Assembly (NCBI GenBank): GCA_947589565.1
Contig: CANQBW010000011.1
Location: 1-38,211, forward strand
Direction: 5' to 3'
Length of the DNA: 38,211 nt
DNA from: an uncultured Clostridia bacterium
Lineage (GTDB): Bacteria > Bacillota > Clostridia > Christensenellales > Borkfalkiaceae
The number at the start of each line of letters is the position of its first letter. Position 1 is the first letter of the stretch. Made by a program: the position numbers and the translations under genes. Positions 20,181 through 28,762 of the stretch are shown in pieces. The notes under the pieces were generated by a model. It saw only the letters and a list, made by a program, of their open reading frames with translations. It had not been told where the DNA came from and ran no database searches.

Positions 20181-20212
20181 ATATTTTGTGAAATTATCGA
20201 ACGGCAAAAAAT

Positions 20213-20242
20213 TTGCCTGATCGGCACAAGATATGGTAGAAT
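20213..20242 (+). promoter_or_regulatory. Proximal promoter with -10 six nt before ATG
   Basis: TTGCCT (20213-20218) and TAGAAT (20237-20242) with an 18-bp spacer would start transcription at or next to ATG 20249. No Shine-Dalgarno is present, so a leaderless mRNA is plausible. Confidence 0.45.
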
Positions 20243-20248
20243 GAGCCT

Positions 20249-22672
20249 ATGAACATGCAAAAGAAAAGGTTGGCGTGTGTTTTGATTCTGATTGCGATCT
20301 GCCTCGGCGTATGGGCGGGGGCGGGCTTTTTGCGCGTCTTAGCCGAGGAGAGGGAGGTGGAACTTCTTCTTCCCTCGAGCCGGGAAGAGTACTTGCCCCT
20401 CGAGCGTCCTTTGGGCGCCTCCTTTTCGGACAAATTCTTTGCGATCGCAGACGGAAATTATCTCTATCTTTATAAGAGGGAGGCGCGGGAATACGTCCGT
20501 TACGAACATTTCGGAACGACGGGAGAGCCCTGCGACATCTCCGCGGTCAACTTCACCTTCGACGGAAAGCTCTTCTTCGCGGACAGCGAGACCCATCTTT
20601 TTCGCTATGACCTCACCAAGAATGCGGCGGAGCTTATTCGCGATCTGCCCTGCGCCTCCTTCGCGGTCGCGGGGGACACTCTGTATTTTTCGGCGGTCGC
20701 AACGACGGGGACGACCGTCTATGCCGTCTCTCACAACGCCCTCTCCTTTGACAAGGCGGAGAAGGTCGGCGAGATCGTCCCCGGCGCGGTGCCCCGTCTC
20801 TTTGCGGAGGGGAACCGTCTTTTCTGCGCCGTCGAGAGCCTCGTCCACATCTATGAGCGGGCGGACGGCGGCTTCTCCCATTCCCAGCAGCTGCTTGCAG
20901 GCTCCACGCCCGTCAGCGGGCTCACCGCGATCTGTTCCTTCCGTGACAGACTGTATTTTGCGGACGAGTCGGGACTCTACCTCTCTGCGGACCAAAAACA
21001 GACCATTCTTTCCAAGGAAGGGGTCAAGTCCCTGTCCGTCTACGGCGACTGCCTCTATGTGACCATAGACGGGGAGGGCGTCCGTGAAGCGACCATCGGG
21101 GGGGACGGCGAGCTCATCTTCACAGGCTACGAGATCGCAGGCAGTTCGAGCTCCTTCAACCGTCTCTCCGAGGCAAACGCCCTGGCGACGGGGGGAGACC
21201 TTCTCGTCTGCGCAGATAAGGGCAACGACCGCGTCCTCGTCCGGGACAGACAGTCAAACGAGTACTTCTCCTTAAATTGCGGAAGCGCACAGGCGGTCGC
21301 AACGGACGGCGCCGTCATCGCCGCTGCCGTCTCGGACAGGCTGTACCTCTACCGAAAGGGCGAGACAGAGCCCTATTATCAGGAGACCGCACCCGGGAGC
21401 ATTTCGGGCGTCTCCGTCATTCTCGGAAAGTGCTATTATGCGACGGAAACTTCCTTCTGCGAGGCATGGGAGGGCGGAGCACGGCGGACGAGCGGAATTT
21501 CCTGCGTCGCGCTCGCAGGCGACCTTTTGGGAAATCTCTACGCGGTGGACGCCGGGGGCGCCGTCACAAAGTATCGGGAGGACGACTTCGCCTACGGCGG
21601 GGGGACAGTACTCGATTATACGATCTCTCCCTCCTTCCGCTCCCTCGGCGCAGACTTCGAGGGGAATCTGTACTATTTGATCGGCAATGAAATTTACAAG
21701 AACGGCGCGTTTTATGCCGCCGTTCCCGAATTTGCGGGGGATACGCCCGTCGCGATCTCTGCAGAGGTGCGCAGCGATGCACTTCTTCTCGAATACGAAA
21801 CTTACATTCTGCGCGTCTCGGGCTCGGGCGTGCCCGTCTTGGACGGGATCGTGACCTCGAACCTTCGGGACCGCGTCTTTTCGGTTCCCGCCAGCGGAGA
21901 GATCGCCGCTTTGGACATACCCGAAGGGCTTCCCGGCATTCTGACCGAGCTGGGCTCCCTGAAATCGGGCGCGGGAACTTTTCCCTGTAAAGAGGTCAAG
22001 AGAACAAAGGGCGGAACGGGAGTTTTGCTCGGACGCACACAGAACTACGTCCTCTGCGCCCTGTACGAGGAATATGACTATCCCGTCTATCTTCTGCCCG
22101 CGGAATGCGTCACCGAGCGGGAGCCGAGACGGGAAGAGCCGACCGCGGCGGAACAGTTCACGCTCAACGAGACGAAACTTCTCGGCTATCCCTGCCTCGC
22201 GGACGAGCTGGGGCGGGAGAGCCTGCCCCGCGCCTTCCATGTGACGGTCTTGGACGTGCTGAAATTCGACAATGGGTTCGGATTTGCCTATGTGGAGACC
22301 GCGGACGGCTTGAGAGGGTATCTTCCCACAAACCTGCTCTCCGCCGTGGAGCCGACCGAGCGGGAGCCCGAGAGCTACCGTCTCGGATACCTGAAATCGT
22401 CGGGCGACGGCGTCCTCTTCCGCACAAACAGCGGCGAGACCATGACCGTGCATGAGCGGAGGCAGGTCCGCATCTATGACAGCGGCGACGGCAGATACAT
22501 GGTCGCATTCGACGAAAACGACATGACCTACACGGCGCAGGTCACGGGCGCAATGCTTGAGAACGGCAGCACGAATATGATCCGAATCAGTATCATCATC
22601 GTCCTCTGCGTCGTTGCGGTGGGGCTGTGCGCGATCTACGTCATTCTGATCAGACCCAAAAAGAAACGATAA
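20249..22672 (+). CDS. Exported beta-propeller protein with SH3-like region and C-terminal anchor
   Basis: The protein has 807 residues. An N-terminal signal or anchor helix (RLACVLILIAICLGVWAGAGF) is followed from about residue 45 to 560 by repeated propeller-like blades (FFAIADGNYLYLYK, TFDGKLFFADSETHLFRYD, FRDRLYFADESGLYLS, DLLVCADKGNDRVLVRDR, DFEGNLYYLIGNEIYKNG). About residues 570-770 hold two SH3-like segments (VLCALYEEYDYPVYLLP, GFAYVETADGLRGYLPTNLL). One membrane helix (MIRISIIIVLCVVAVGLCAIYVIL) and KKKR end it. It is probably a cell-surface sensor or wall-binding protein. No catalytic motif is seen. Its layout parallels the protein at 18780. Confidence 0.8.
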   Translation: MNMQKKRLACVLILIAICLGVWAGAGFLRVLAEEREVELLLPSSREEYLPLERPLGASFSDKFFAIADGNYLYLYKREAREYVRYEHFGTTGEPCDISAVNFTFDGKLFFADSETHLFRYDLTKNAAELIRDLPCASFAVAGDTLYFSAVATTGTTVYAVSHNALSFDKAEKVGEIVPGAVPRLFAEGNRLFCAVESLVHIYERADGGFSHSQQLLAGSTPVSGLTAICSFRDRLYFADESGLYLSADQKQTILSKEGVKSLSVYGDCLYVTIDGEGVREATIGGDGELIFTGYEIAGSSSSFNRLSEANALATGGDLLVCADKGNDRVLVRDRQSNEYFSLNCGSAQAVATDGAVIAAAVSDRLYLYRKGETEPYYQETAPGSISGVSVILGKCYYATETSFCEAWEGGARRTSGISCVALAGDLLGNLYAVDAGGAVTKYREDDFAYGGGTVLDYTISPSFRSLGADFEGNLYYLIGNEIYKNGAFYAAVPEFAGDTPVAISAEVRSDALLLEYETYILRVSGSGVPVLDGIVTSNLRDRVFSVPASGEIAALDIPEGLPGILTELGSLKSGAGTFPCKEVKRTKGGTGVLLGRTQNYVLCALYEEYDYPVYLLPAECVTEREPRREEPTAAEQFTLNETKLLGYPCLADELGRESLPRAFHVTVLDVLKFDNGFGFAYVETADGLRGYLPTNLLSAVEPTEREPESYRLGYLKSSGDGVLFRTNSGETMTVHERRQVRIYDSGDGRYMVAFDENDMTYTAQVTGAMLENGSTNMIRISIIIVLCVVAVGLCAIYVILIRPKKKR

Positions 22673-22684
22673 AATTTATAAAAC

Positions 22685-22714
22685 GGGCGCGGGCGGCAAT
22701 TGCCGCCCGCGCCC
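22685..22714 (+). terminator. 30-bp perfect palindrome after the propeller gene
   Basis: GGGCGCGGGCGGCAA and its complement form a loopless palindrome 12 nt after the stop codon. The same arm sequence recurs in the hairpin at 31571-31597. The following sequence is only weakly T-rich. Confidence 0.7.
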
Positions 22715-23093
22715 TATTATATTTCTGTCATGTTGAACGCAGTACGTTCCTTCCCCCCAATAATCGACGGGACGTTCTAAAAACGTAATAAAACATTCTA
22801 TCGACCGGGGGGATTCTTCAACTGCGCAACGCGTTGTGTTGCTCCGTTCAGAATGACACGTTACCCCCGTTGTCATTCCGAGCGTAGTCGAGGAATCCCC
22901 TTGAGTGAGCAGACAGCCGCCCTTAGTTCTAAATAATGTGTGCGAGCAGGGTTTCCCTGCGCTGCACGACTCAATAGGCGCCCCACAGGACGCACATTGT
23001 TTTGAAAGCGAACGAGAGGGCCAAACTATTCAAGGCAAAAAAGCCCATTTCCTCGTCGAGAAAGATCGCGTAGCGAGCTTTCCGACGAAACCC
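22715..23093. other. Intergenic region filled with dispersed repeats
   Basis: It holds fragments of the TGTCATGTTGA / CAGAATGACA / TGTCATTCCGAG repeat families (22725-22905) and, on the minus strand, a structured repeat (22922-22999) shared with 31456-31536. No gene is supported. Confidence 0.6.
22922..22999 (-). repeat. Structured 80-bp repeat, copy A
   Basis: Read on the minus strand, CAATGTGCGTCCTGTGGGGC opens the unit and TTTAGAACTAAG closes it. The copy at 31456-31536 has the same ends (20 of the first 22 bases) with a variable, similarly sized middle (44 versus 47 nt). The end CGCACATT can pair with AATGTGTGCG inside the unit, so a folded RNA or DNA cruciform is likely. Confidence 0.55.
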
Positions 23094-23888
23094 TTACTTG
23101 TCTAAAATCTCCACATATGTCTCACAGCGCATATATTTTGCGACGGTGAGAAGGTTGCAGTCGCGGTCATATGCCTCATAGAGAGAGAACCATTCGGGAT
23201 GGCGCATATATTTGACGGCGATGTCGTCCCAGGTGTAACAGCCGTTTTCCTTGCGGACAAAGCTCAATTCTTTATCTCGGCAGGCGATCATATGCAGGAG
23301 ATTTCCCGCGGGAATTTCCCGATGTTGTATGTTCAAAAGCTCATTTCTGCATGTGTCCATCGTAATGGCGACATGCGGGCAGCGGACGCATTCCGCAAAG
23401 GCCTTGGGATTGATCCCATGGTTGAACTCATAGCCGTGATAGTTGGGCGTCTCGGCGATATTTCCCCCCATGAAGATGAAGCGGCAGGGATGCTTTTCGA
23501 GCGCATACGGAACCATCGTCATGGGCCCCGAACTGAACAGCACAAACCCCGATTCGAGCTCTTTGAGCCAGTCGCAGAACTTCAAGACGGGCACATTGCA
23601 GGCGCGGTCGGGAAAGAGGTCCCCCATTCCGTCCATTCCGTGAATGGTCTGCAAAAATTCGGAGGGCTGGGGATAGTCCGTGGTGTCCACGATCCTGATA
23701 CAGGGAAGAGGCATACAGAGGTTTGCGATCAGCTTCTTTGCATTGCGGAGGGCGATCTCGGTCGGCACGTTCCCCCCGACGGGAACGATGTCGATTTGGT
23801 TATATCCGTCCTCTCTCCAGTGGGTCATGACGTCCACGGTCGCCGCGGCGTCATCGAGTCCGTAGTCGCAGAACATAACAAGTTTCAT
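23094..23888 (-). CDS. Nucleoside-hydrolase-like protein (IUNH family variant)
   Basis: This 264-residue protein resembles inosine/uridine-preferring nucleoside hydrolases, which split ribonucleosides into base and ribose. The N-terminal metal motif is FCDYGLDDAA instead of the canonical DTDPGIDDA: the first Asp is Phe6, but Asp8, Asp12 and Asp13 remain. VLFSSGPMTMV, FIFMGGNI and EFNHGINPKAFAEC match the conserved family blocks. Substrate may therefore differ. GAAAGGAG precedes ATG 23888. It follows asnS by 28 nt and is probably the last gene of the five-gene operon. Confidence 0.75.
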   Translation of the reverse strand: MKLVMFCDYGLDDAAATVDVMTHWREDGYNQIDIVPVGGNVPTEIALRNAKKLIANLCMPLPCIRIVDTTDYPQPSEFLQTIHGMDGMGDLFPDRACNVPVLKFCDWLKELESGFVLFSSGPMTMVPYALEKHPCRFIFMGGNIAETPNYHGYEFNHGINPKAFAECVRCPHVAITMDTCRNELLNIQHREIPAGNLLHMIACRDKELSFVRKENGCYTWDDIAVKYMRHPEWFSLYEAYDRDCNLLTVAKYMRCETYVEILDK

Positions 23889-23916
23889 AGGGCTCTCCTT
23901 TCTTTAATTTTATAAG

Positions 23917-25290
23917 TTACATGATGTTTTTGACGCTTCTCGGGAACAAAATGACGTCGCGAATGTTCTCCATGCCCGTGACGTACATGACGAACCGCTC
24001 GAATCCGAGCCCGAATCCGCCGTGCGGCACGCTGCCGAAGAGGCGAAGGTCGAGGTATTGTTTATAGGAGGAAATGTCCATCTTCCGCGCCCTCATGGCG
24101 GCGATGAGCTTGTCATAGTCCGCCTCTCTCTGGCTGCCGCCGATGATCTCCCCGATGCCGGGCACGAGCAGATCGACCGCCGCGACCGTCTTTCCGTCGG
24201 GATTTTGCAGCATGTAGAAGGATTTGATCTCCTTCGGATAGTTGATGACGAACACGGGGCGCTTATAAACGACCTCGGTGAGGTATCTCTCGTGTTCGCT
24301 CTGAAGATCGCACCCCCATTCGACGGGAAATTCGAACCTGTCTTTCTCTTTTTTGAGAATTTCGATCGCCTCGGTGTAGTCGCAGACGGCAAATTCGCTA
24401 TTTGCAACATGCTCGAGCTTGTCGATAATTCCCTTCTCGACGAAGCTGTCGAAGAATTTCATCTCTTCGGGACATTCGTCCAAGACCGCGCGGATGAGGT
24501 ATTTCAACATCTCCTCGGCGATCTGCATGATCTCGGGAAGTTCGGCAAAGGCGATCTCCGGCTCCACATGCCAGAACTCGGCAAGATGGCGGGTCGTATT
24601 CGAATTTTCGGCGCGGAAGGAGGGCCCGAAGGTGTAGATCTTTCCGAGCGCAGTCGCCGCGACTTCCCCCTCGAGCTGTCCCGAGACGGAGAGCCCAGCC
24701 TTGACGCCGAAGAAGTCGTTTTTATAGTACTCTTCCTCGCTTTTAAAGTCCGTCTTCCAAGGCTGCGTCGTCACGCGGAACATCTCTCCCGCGCCCTCGC
24801 AGTCGCTCCCCGTGATGAGCGGGGTGTTCATATAGTAGAACCTCTTTTCCGCAAAGAAGCGATGGATCGCCTGCGCCGCGACGGAGCGGACGCGGAAGAC
24901 GGCGGCAAAGGTGTTCGTCCTCAATCTCAGATGCGGAATGGTTCGAAGAAACTCGAGCGTCGTCCGCTTTTTCTGGATGGGATACTCCGCGGGACACTTC
25001 CCGAGCAGGGCGACCGCGCTTGCGTTGAGTTCGACGCCGTCCCCCTTGAACGCCTTGACGAGCTTTCCCGAAACGCAGACGCTTGCGCCGAGCTTGAGAC
25101 ACTCGGGTTCCACATTCAGAGCATTTTTGTCGATGACGATCTGAAGACGCGTAAAACTGCTCCCGTCCGAGAGTTCCAGAAAGGAGACCTGCGACGAATC
25201 GCGCGACGTCCTCACCCAACCGCAAACGACGAGCTCCTGTCCCAAAAATTCCTCTTTGTTCAAGGCGTCGTAAATATCCGTATGTTTCAT
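23917..25290 (-). CDS. asnS: Asparaginyl-tRNA synthetase
   Basis: This class IIb synthetase charges tRNA-Asn. It has 457 residues from ATG 25290 (GGAGGTG with good spacing; the in-frame GTG upstream lies inside the ribosome site). The OB-fold anticodon-binding domain is at about 20-105 (VVCGWVRTSRDSSQVSFLELSDGS). The catalytic domain has motif 2 FGPSFRAENSNTTRHLAEFWHVEPE and motif 3 GFGLGFERFVMYVTGMENIRDVILFPR. The gene is 15 nt after proS. A dedicated AsnRS means Asn-tRNA need not come only from Asp-tRNA amidation. Confidence 0.97.
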   Translation of the reverse strand: MKHTDIYDALNKEEFLGQELVVCGWVRTSRDSSQVSFLELSDGSSFTRLQIVIDKNALNVEPECLKLGASVCVSGKLVKAFKGDGVELNASAVALLGKCPAEYPIQKKRTTLEFLRTIPHLRLRTNTFAAVFRVRSVAAQAIHRFFAEKRFYYMNTPLITGSDCEGAGEMFRVTTQPWKTDFKSEEEYYKNDFFGVKAGLSVSGQLEGEVAATALGKIYTFGPSFRAENSNTTRHLAEFWHVEPEIAFAELPEIMQIAEEMLKYLIRAVLDECPEEMKFFDSFVEKGIIDKLEHVANSEFAVCDYTEAIEILKKEKDRFEFPVEWGCDLQSEHERYLTEVVYKRPVFVINYPKEIKSFYMLQNPDGKTVAAVDLLVPGIGEIIGGSQREADYDKLIAAMRARKMDISSYKQYLDLRLFGSVPHGGFGLGFERFVMYVTGMENIRDVILFPRSVKNIM

Positions 25291-25305
25291 ATTTGCCACC
25301 TCCGA

Positions 25306-26739
25306 TTAATAAGCACGTGCGAAAATGACGGCATGGGTCGCCTTTTTGCCGCAGCAGACGCAGGTCTTTGCCTTGCGTTTCCCGTCGATGACCCGCGCCG
25401 TCGCCTGGGCAAATTCCTTGACCTTGTCCTCGCAGCTGCGTTCCCCGCACCAGCCTGCGCGCACAAAATTTCCTCTGTTCACGCCGTCGAGAAGCTCGTC
25501 GAGGGTTTCCGCCTCGACAATGCGCTCCTGCATTCTCTTCTCCGCCTTCGCAAAGAGGTTCTCGCCGATTTTTTGAAGCAATTCTCCGATCGCCCTCTCC
25601 GCTTCGGAGAGAGAATAATCGTCCCCCTTCTCCAACGTATCGCGGCGGAAGACGGTCATCTTGCCGCTCTCGATGTCGCGGGGGCCCAGCTCGATGCGGA
25701 CGGGCACTCCCTTCATCTCCCATTCGTTGAATTTCCAGCCGGGAGAGTTGTCCGAATCGTCCAAAAGCGCACGGATGCCTGCCTTTTTCAGCCGCTCTTC
25801 GAGCGCCTTGCACGCCTCGAGCACCCCTTCTTTCTTCATCGCCACGGGGACGATGACGACCTGCACGGGCGCGACGGGCGGGGGAAGTACAAGTCCCCTC
25901 TGATCCCCGTGCGTCATGATGAGTGCGCCGATGAGCCGCGTCGAAGCCCCGTAGGACATCGTGTATCCGTGCTTTAAAGCGCCGTCCTTGTCTGTAAATT
26001 GAATATTGAACGCCTTCGCGAAATTCTGTCCCATGTAGTGCGTTGTGCCCGATTGCAGCGACTTTCCGTCGTGCATCATGGCCTCCATGCCGTAGGTCGA
26101 GATCGCGCCGGCGAACTTCTCCTTGTCCGTCTTCTTTCCCGTGAGGACGGGCATACAGAGGATCTTTTCGGCAAAATCCCGATACAGTTCGAGCATTCTG
26201 AGCGCCTCCGCGTCCGCCTCCTCTCCGCTTGCGAAGACGGAGTGCCCCTCCTGCCACAAAAATTCGCTCGTGCGGAGGAAGGGACGGGTCGTCTTTTCCC
26301 ATCTCATGACGTTGCACCACTGGTTGTAGCGAAGGGGCAGATCCCGCCACGATTCGATCCATTTTGCATACATGTATCCGATGATCGTCTCCGAAGTAGG
26401 ACGGACGGCGAGGGGCTCCGAAAGCTTCTCCCCTCCCGCATGGGTGACGACGGCGACCTCGGGCGCAAAGCCCTCGACATGTTCCGCCTCCTTCGTCATA
26501 AAGCTCATGGGAATGAGCAGAGGGAAGTAGGCATTTTCGACGCCCGCCGCCTTGAATCTGTCGTCCATCTCCCGCTGAATGCGCTCCCAGATGGCGTAGC
26601 CGTAGGGACGGATGACCATCGTCCCCTTGACGGGGCCGTAGTCCACGAGTTTGGTCTTCAAGACGACGTCGGTATACCACTGCGGGAAGTCCGACTCGAT
26701 ATCGGCGATCTGCGATACAAAATTCAAATCCTTAGCCAT
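25306..26739 (-). CDS. proS: Prolyl-tRNA synthetase (short, archaeal/eukaryote-like type)
   Basis: It charges tRNA-Pro. The 477-residue protein lacks the large editing insertion of E. coli-type ProRS and has the C-terminal zinc-like extension with Cys motifs (CGERSC ... CVCCGKKA). Motif 1 lies around GPVKGTMVIRPYGYAIWERIQ, motif 2 is RWEKTTRPFLRTSEFLWQEGHSVF and motif 3 is STRLIGALIMTHGDQRGLVLPP. The ending FARAY is typical of this class. GGAG precedes ATG 26739. It sits between tkt (12-nt gap) and asnS. Confidence 0.97.
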   Translation of the reverse strand: MAKDLNFVSQIADIESDFPQWYTDVVLKTKLVDYGPVKGTMVIRPYGYAIWERIQREMDDRFKAAGVENAYFPLLIPMSFMTKEAEHVEGFAPEVAVVTHAGGEKLSEPLAVRPTSETIIGYMYAKWIESWRDLPLRYNQWCNVMRWEKTTRPFLRTSEFLWQEGHSVFASGEEADAEALRMLELYRDFAEKILCMPVLTGKKTDKEKFAGAISTYGMEAMMHDGKSLQSGTTHYMGQNFAKAFNIQFTDKDGALKHGYTMSYGASTRLIGALIMTHGDQRGLVLPPPVAPVQVVIVPVAMKKEGVLEACKALEERLKKAGIRALLDDSDNSPGWKFNEWEMKGVPVRIELGPRDIESGKMTVFRRDTLEKGDDYSLSEAERAIGELLQKIGENLFAKAEKRMQERIVEAETLDELLDGVNRGNFVRAGWCGERSCEDKVKEFAQATARVIDGKRKAKTCVCCGKKATHAVIFARAY

Positions 26740-26751
26740 AATATTCTCCGA

Positions 26752-28749
26752 TTATTGACATTTTTGCAGAGAAAGCTTCGCCTTTTCCGCGATATTTTCC
26801 GCCGTGAAGCCAAACTTTTCAAAGAGTTTGGGAGCGGGTCCGCTCACGCCGAAACTGTTCATCGAGACGATCTCTCCCTTCTCCCCCGCATAGCGATACC
26901 AGGAATAGGGACTTGCCGCCTCCACGCAGACGCGCGCTTTGACGGAAGAGGGCATGACCTTCTCCTGATAAGCATCACTCTGTTTTTCAAACTCCTCGAA
27001 ACAGGGCATGGAGATGACTCTCGCCTTGATCTTCTCCTTTGCAAGAAGTTCCTTCGCCTTGACGCAGGGCTCGACTTCGGAGCCCGTCGCGATGAGAAGG
27101 ACGTCCGGCGTCCCCTTGCAGTCGTCGATGACGTATCCGCCCTTGAGCGCGTTCAAATTGCTTCCTTCATAGACGGGCAGATTCTGCCGCGAGAGGACGA
27201 GCGCGGTCGGCTGCGTTCCCGTGAGCGCGGAGAGCCAGGCGGCGACCGTCTCCTTCGCGTCCGCGGGACGGAAGACCTTGAGTCCCGGGATCGCGCGAAG
27301 GCCGATGAGCTGTTCGACGGGCTCGTGCGTGGGCCCGTCCTCTCCCACGCCGATGGAGTCGTGCGTAAGGATATAGGTGACGGGGATCTCCATGAGCGCG
27401 GAGAGCCTGATCGCGTTCTTGCAATAGTCGGAGAACACAAAGAAGGTCGCGCAGTAGGCGCGGATGCCGCCGTGCAGCTGCATTCCGTTGGCGATCGCCG
27501 CCATCGCGTGCTCGCGAATGCCGAAGTGAATATTTCTTCCCGCATAATTTTCCGCGGAGAAGTCCCCGAAGCTACAATCGGGCGAATCCTTCATGAAGGA
27601 GAGGTTGGAGGGGCCGAGGTCGGCGCTCCCGCCCATGAGCTGCGGCACAAGTTTTGCGACCTGCTGCAGAATATCAAAGGACGCCTGACGGGTGGAGACG
27701 GGCTTTTCAAAGGTCATCTCTTTGAGGGGAGAAAGATCAAAGGAGCTCGATCTCACCTCTTTTTTGTACTCCGCGGCAAGATCGGGGAAGATCGCCTCGT
27801 ATTCGGAGAACATTCTCTTCCAGGCTCTCTCCGCCCGCGCTCCCCTTCTGCCCGCGGACCCGGCGTGTTTGAAAATTTCCTCGGGAATTTCAAAGGGTGC
27901 GTGCTCCCATCCGAGCTTTTCTCTCGTCTTTTTGAGATTCTCCTCGCCGAGAGGAGAGCCGTGGCACTTCTGATTGTCCTCGAGGGGAGAACCGTAGCCG
28001 ATCTTTGTCTTGAAGATGATGAGAGAAGGCTTCTCCTTCTCCTTCTGCGCCTTGCGGATGGCATTTGTGATCATGAGGACGTTGTCGGGATTCTTGACGA
28101 GGTCCACCTTGATGACCTGCCAGTTCTGGGCGCGGAACCGCTCGGAGATGTCCTCGCTGAAGGTGATCTGAGTCTTTCCCTCGATCGTGATGTCGTTGTT
28201 GTCGTAGAGAACGATGAGTTTTCCGAGTTTATGCGCTCCCGCAAAGGAGCAAGCCTCATAGGAAATTCCCTCCTCAAGGCACCCGTCTCCGACGAGCGCA
28301 TAGGTGAAGTGATTGACAATGGGGAATCCCTCTCGGTTGAACTTTGCGGCAAGATGCGCCTCCGCCGCCGCCATGCCGACCGCATTGGCAATGCCCTGAC
28401 CGAGGGGCCCCGTGGAGGTCTCCACTCCCCTCGTGTGGCGGTATTCGGGGTGCCCCGGCGTCTTGCTGTCGAGCTGACGGAAGTTTTTCAGGTCCTCCGT
28501 CGTGAGCCCATACCCATACAGGCAGAGCGCAGCATATTGGAGCGAGGAGCCGTGTCCCGCCGAGAGGATAAAGCGGTCGCGGTCCTCCCAGGACGCATCC
28601 TTATTGTTGAATTTCATGGCGTTCTGCCACAGCGAATAGACGATGGGAGCCGCGCCGAGCGGAAGTCCGGGGTGACCCGAGTTTGCTTTCTGAATGGCAT
28701 CTACGGACAAAAACCGCAGCGCATTGATCGTATCCTGCTTGATGTTCAT
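26752..28749 (-). CDS. tkt: Transketolase
   Basis: This thiamine-diphosphate enzyme of the non-oxidative pentose phosphate pathway transfers two-carbon ketol units. Its 665 residues are full length. The N-terminal cofactor domain has GHPGLPLGAAP, GPLGQGIANAVGMA and the metal/ThDP motif GDGCLEEGISYEA...LIVLYDNNDITIEG. The pyrimidine domain has FGIREHAMAAIANGM and THDSIGVGEDGPTHEPVEQL. The gene starts 13 nt after the phosphohexomutase and probably shares its promoter at 30285-30313. It has no frameshift. Confidence 0.97.
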   Translation of the reverse strand: MNIKQDTINALRFLSVDAIQKANSGHPGLPLGAAPIVYSLWQNAMKFNNKDASWEDRDRFILSAGHGSSLQYAALCLYGYGLTTEDLKNFRQLDSKTPGHPEYRHTRGVETSTGPLGQGIANAVGMAAAEAHLAAKFNREGFPIVNHFTYALVGDGCLEEGISYEACSFAGAHKLGKLIVLYDNNDITIEGKTQITFSEDISERFRAQNWQVIKVDLVKNPDNVLMITNAIRKAQKEKEKPSLIIFKTKIGYGSPLEDNQKCHGSPLGEENLKKTREKLGWEHAPFEIPEEIFKHAGSAGRRGARAERAWKRMFSEYEAIFPDLAAEYKKEVRSSSFDLSPLKEMTFEKPVSTRQASFDILQQVAKLVPQLMGGSADLGPSNLSFMKDSPDCSFGDFSAENYAGRNIHFGIREHAMAAIANGMQLHGGIRAYCATFFVFSDYCKNAIRLSALMEIPVTYILTHDSIGVGEDGPTHEPVEQLIGLRAIPGLKVFRPADAKETVAAWLSALTGTQPTALVLSRQNLPVYEGSNLNALKGGYVIDDCKGTPDVLLIATGSEVEPCVKAKELLAKEKIKARVISMPCFEEFEKQSDAYQEKVMPSSVKARVCVEAASPYSWYRYAGEKGEIVSMNSFGVSGPAPKLFEKFGFTAENIAEKAKLSLQKCQ

Positions 28750-28762
28750 ATTTTTTACCCTT

